Source: Phycisphaerae bacterium
Lineage (GTDB): Bacteria; Planctomycetota; Phycisphaerae; Sedimentisphaerales; Anaerobacaceae
Length of the DNA stretch: 8,147 bases
Assembly: GCA_030609625.1 (NCBI GenBank)
Contig: JAUWBX010000056.1
Location: 1 to 8,147, forward strand
Direction: 5' to 3'
Below are positions 4,968-8,147 of this stretch, piece after piece (positions within the stretch are counted from its first letter, which is position 1; every line of letters starts with the position of its first letter). Under the pieces are notes generated by a model that was given only the letters and a program-made list of their open reading frames with translations, had not been told where the DNA came from and searched no databases. The position numbers and the translations under genes are program-made.

Positions 4968-7900
4968 TCAAGCCACCGCAGCGGTTTCTTCGTTAACCTC
5001 ACCAAATCTGACGCTTATCTTCTTGCTCACTCCCCGTATCTGCATCGTTATCCCAAACAGCACATCCGCAATGCTCATCGTGCGTTTGGCGTGCGTGATT
5101 ATTATGAACTGCGAATCCTTCTGAAACTCCCGCAGCAGTATATTGAAACGCTCGTTGTTCGCCTCATCCAGGGCCGCATCAACTTCATCTAAGAAACAGA
5201 ACGGCGATGGCTTTGTCTTGAAAACCGCAAACAGCAACGCAATCGCCGTCATCGACTTTTCACCGCCGCTAAGCAGCGATATACTTCTTGTATCCTTGCC
5301 GGGCGGACGCGCTATTACCTCTATCCCCGATTCGAGAATATCTTCAGCGTCCTCAAGTATTATATCGGCTTTGCCCCCGCCAAACAGCTTACGGAAAATC
5401 TCCTGGAAATGTCCCCTTATCTCCTCGAAGGTCTGCCGGAATTTCTCTCTGCTCTTTTTATTAAGGCGGTTTATCAATTGCTGTAATTGACCTCTGCTGG
5501 AATTGAGGTCCTGGACCTGGCTGCTTAAAAAGTTGTGTCGTTTTTCGAGGGTCTCCTGCTCATCTATTGCATCGATATTCACGTTACCGAGCCGTTCAAT
5601 CTTACCCCGAAGTTCAGTTATCTGCTCTTTCACCTTGTCCCAGTCAACCTCTTCGTCCCTGTAATTTTCATAAGCCTCGTCTAAATCTATCTGCAACTGT
5701 TCCTGCACCCTCTCAACCAGGTCTTGCTGCTTTACTTCTAACTGGCTCAATTCTATTTTAAGCTCGTTAATTTTCTGTTCAGTTTCATCTTTTTCGGCGC
5801 GTCCGAGCCGCACAAGCTGTTCTGTTTGTCTTCGTTCTTCGAGCAGCCTTTCAATCTCTTTATGCAATAATCGGCTGTTCTCCTGGTTCTTTTCTTTTTC
5901 GACAAACAGCTCCGATACCTCGCTTTCGCAGTTAAGAATGTCCCTCTGGGCCTCTGCTAATTGCACGCTGCAGTTTTGAATTTCCTCCTGCGCCGTCTCG
6001 GCAGCCGTCCGGTTATCCTGCATCTGGCTTTGCAGACTCGCAATTATTTGTTTCAATGCCTTGCTCTGTTCCGTAATTTGACCTAAAGCAACCTTCAAAT
6101 CAGTAAGTCTGTTTACTAATGTTTGCTGTTGTTGTTTTTGCTCAGCATATTTTGTTTCGAGCTTCTCTATATGCGCCGTTCTCTGGCTGTTTACCGCCTC
6201 TAACTCCTCCAGTTTCTGCTTCGAATCGTATTCCCTTTGCACGGACTGGGCTATCTGTTCAGCTAACAGGTCAATCTCACCGACTATCAACGGCTCCTCT
6301 TGTCTCAGCCGGTTTATATTTTGTTCTATAACGCTGAGCTTCGAGCTTACCTGCATCTTCTCGGTGTTCGCTTCATAAACAGCCGTCCGCAGGTCCTTAC
6401 ACAGTTCATCCAAATGTGCTTTCGTCTGGTTGTTTTTCGAAATTTGGCTTTCAATCGCTGCGACTTCAGAAGTAATATTGCCGATGGTTTCCTGCAGTTG
6501 ACGCAGTCGGCTTTTACGCGATATTAAACCGGTGGCTCTGCCCAAAGGCCCGAGTTTTATCATCCCATCGGCACTTAAGAATTCACCATTCAAAGTAACA
6601 AATTTAAATTCCTCTCCTGCCTTCTCCGCCAGCTCGACTGCCTCTTGTAGAGAGTCAACTATCAGCGTTTTGCCGAGTAACTTCCAGGCCAACGGTGCGT
6701 ATTTGCTGTCGAACTTTACAAATTCAACGAGCCTGCCTTTTACACATGCAAACTCAGACCAGTCATTTTTGTCCACAAACGGCTCTATCTTATCAAGGCA
6801 AATGAAATTCACTCTGCCGTCAAGCTCTTGAATTGTCTCTATATCAGCTAACATTCTGCTTGTGCTGTTGATTACCAGTGCATCGGTCTGCCCCTCAAGG
6901 GCCGCTTCGACAGCATTCGCATATTCGATATCGGTTTCTATTGTTTCTGCTAATATTCCTTCAACATAATCGAATCTATTGTTTTCAATTGACCGGTCCT
7001 GCAAAATGCTTTTAACGCCCGCCTTAAGCCCTTCGCACCTTCTTTCCATATCTGTCAATATCGTCAGCTCGCTGTTCAGCGCGCTTCGTACCTCTTTGCT
7101 GTGTGCCAACCGCTTATTGTCCGATGCTAAAGAACCGTCGAGTTCTTCGGTTTTTTGGCGTTTGGATTCTAAGCTCTCCTTCAATTCACCTAACACTTTT
7201 TCGATATCACCCAGGCGGGCATTTTGTTGTGCCTTTTCGGTCAGCAGTTGCTCCAGTTCAGCCTGGGCGGTTTCTGCCCGGCCGGAAAGACGGTCTTTCT
7301 GGCTGGATAAATTGCTGCGATAAACCGAGATGCTCTGGACTTCGTTATGAAGCTGTGCCGTCCTTCTGACTATGTCGATAATTCCTGATTTTTCATCTTC
7401 CAAATGCGCTTCGAGCGAGGCACATTCGGCATTTACTTCCTGAATAGCTTTTTGGATTTGCTCAACAGCCTGGCTTTTCTCATCGAGCATCTCTTCACAG
7501 TTTGCCAGCTCGTCGTTGTATTGTGTCGAATTTTGTTCAAAGAGGTTCTTCTGCTCCCTAAGTTTTTCGGTTTTCTCTCTCGCCGAAGCCTCTCTTTGCT
7601 GTAGTTCAGAAATCCTCGCTCGCAAAAAATCGATTCTTTGAAGCCGCTGCTCAATCTTGCTGCGAACAGACACAAGGGAATTGTCCGTGTGGCTTAGCTT
7701 ATGCTCCGTTTCTATTATTTCTTCGCCTAATCTGCTTATCAAGCTGTCCTGTCTTGCCACTTCCGCCGCCAGCCGCCCGAACTGTTCGGTCACCTCGTCA
7801 AGAGCAGCCCCCTTGTCCTTCATCTGCGTGCGATTCTTTGCATATTCAACCAGCGAGTAGCTGACCTGCAGTTCTTTGAGCCTTTGAGTATATTGCAGAT

Positions 7901-8147
7901 AGTTTCTTGCTTTGCCAGCCTGCAGCTTTACGCTTCGCAGTCTCCTGGCAAGTTCGCCCAAAATATCTGCAAGCCGAAGAAGGTTCTGTTCCGTTCGTTC
8001 CAGCTTACGAAGCGCTTCTTTTTTGTGTGCCTTATACTTGCTTATACCCGCCGCTTCTTCAAATATGAACCTTCTGTCCGTCTTCGATGCGCTCACTAAA
8101 TGCTCAATCTGCCCCTGTTCAAGAATCGAATAGGCCCTCGTGCCTAT
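4968..8147 (-). CDS. smc: Chromosome partition ATPase SMC, N-terminus outside window
   Basis: SMC is the condensin ATPase that dimerises at a hinge, works with ScpA and ScpB, and loops and segregates the chromosome. Codons run open to the right edge and 1059 residues are visible. Fragment residue 1 is the I of IGTRAYSILEQGQ, just before RRFIFEEAAGISKYK, so by comparison with Bacillus SMC about 120-130 residues with Walker A are missing. An upstream coiled-coil arm (about 40-370) leads to the hinge (about 374-547, ending near GPLGRATGLISRKSRL). The return arm runs to about 890. The C-terminal ATPase lobe has signature LSGGEKS (959-965), Walker B PFCFLDE (982-988), D-loop ALDEANN and H-loop His1019. 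All look functional. Arm length suggests a normal protein of about 1180-1190 aa. A GTG within the frame at 8096 is internal, not the start. The gene converges on the transposase and its repeats, ending at TGA 4968-4970. Confidence 0.95.
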   Translation of the reverse strand: MGTRAYSILEQGQIEHLVSASKTDRRFIFEEAAGISKYKAHKKEALRKLERTEQNLLRLADILGELARRLRSVKLQAGKARNYLQYTQRLKELQVSYSLVEYAKNRTQMKDKGAALDEVTEQFGRLAAEVARQDSLISRLGEEIIETEHKLSHTDNSLVSVRSKIEQRLQRIDFLRARISELQQREASAREKTEKLREQKNLFEQNSTQYNDELANCEEMLDEKSQAVEQIQKAIQEVNAECASLEAHLEDEKSGIIDIVRRTAQLHNEVQSISVYRSNLSSQKDRLSGRAETAQAELEQLLTEKAQQNARLGDIEKVLGELKESLESKRQKTEELDGSLASDNKRLAHSKEVRSALNSELTILTDMERRCEGLKAGVKSILQDRSIENNRFDYVEGILAETIETDIEYANAVEAALEGQTDALVINSTSRMLADIETIQELDGRVNFICLDKIEPFVDKNDWSEFACVKGRLVEFVKFDSKYAPLAWKLLGKTLIVDSLQEAVELAEKAGEEFKFVTLNGEFLSADGMIKLGPLGRATGLISRKSRLRQLQETIGNITSEVAAIESQISKNNQTKAHLDELCKDLRTAVYEANTEKMQVSSKLSVIEQNINRLRQEEPLIVGEIDLLAEQIAQSVQREYDSKQKLEELEAVNSQRTAHIEKLETKYAEQKQQQQTLVNRLTDLKVALGQITEQSKALKQIIASLQSQMQDNRTAAETAQEEIQNCSVQLAEAQRDILNCESEVSELFVEKEKNQENSRLLHKEIERLLEERRQTEQLVRLGRAEKDETEQKINELKIELSQLEVKQQDLVERVQEQLQIDLDEAYENYRDEEVDWDKVKEQITELRGKIERLGNVNIDAIDEQETLEKRHNFLSSQVQDLNSSRGQLQQLINRLNKKSREKFRQTFEEIRGHFQEIFRKLFGGGKADIILEDAEDILESGIEVIARPPGKDTRSISLLSGGEKSMTAIALLFAVFKTKPSPFCFLDEVDAALDEANNERFNILLREFQKDSQFIIITHAKRTMSIADVLFGITMQIRGVSKKISVRFGEVNEETAAVA

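Noticed and set aside
8094..8096. GTG as smc start codon
   Set aside because: The frame continues to the window edge with conserved SMC residues (IGTRAYSILEQGQIEHL), so the GTG encodes an internal valine.
4935..8133. Many plus-strand open frames opposite smc
   Set aside because: They are Ser/Leu/Phe-rich, mutually overlapping and lack ribosome sites or recognisable motifs, while the minus strand has one continuous SMC frame with all C-terminal ATPase motifs.

Overview
The window reads as bacterial chromosome, probably from the Planctomycetota or a related PVC lineage. That placement is an inference from the pairing of a vSGLT-like symporter with a divergent galactokinase, from the style of the small transposase, and from its REP-like repeats; no rRNA or other strong phylogenetic marker is present.

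Layout, left to right. Positions 1-99 are a short leader with a coding-like but stop-interrupted 25-codon stretch. A tight plus-strand cluster follows (100-4250): a sodium/sugar symporter close to vSGLT, a GHMP-family galactokinase-like kinase with altered ATP-side motifs, and a PyrK-type FAD/[2Fe-2S] electron-transfer protein. The gaps are 29 and 18 nt, so the three are probably co-transcribed. The first two make an obvious uptake-then-phosphorylation pair for galactose or a related sugar; the PyrK-like protein has no partner dehydrogenase in view.

Positions 4256-4967 are the most unusual part. A 150-aa HUH/Y1 transposase of the REP-associated (RAYT) type lies between GC-rich hairpins: one upstream copy in inverted orientation, and three downstream copies in a 55-bp tandem array. 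Upstream and downstream hairpins share the loop and the flanking TTAG but differ by a compensatory base-pair swap in the stem. The first downstream copy supplies the stop codon of the transposase. A 10-G run ends the array.

From 4968 to the right edge the minus strand encodes the chromosome-segregation ATPase SMC, which converges on the plus-strand cluster. Its C-terminal ABC half, both coiled-coil arms and the hinge are visible; the N-terminal Walker A region lies beyond the window. Thus a sugar-use operon and a core chromosome-maintenance gene converge on a REP/RAYT island.
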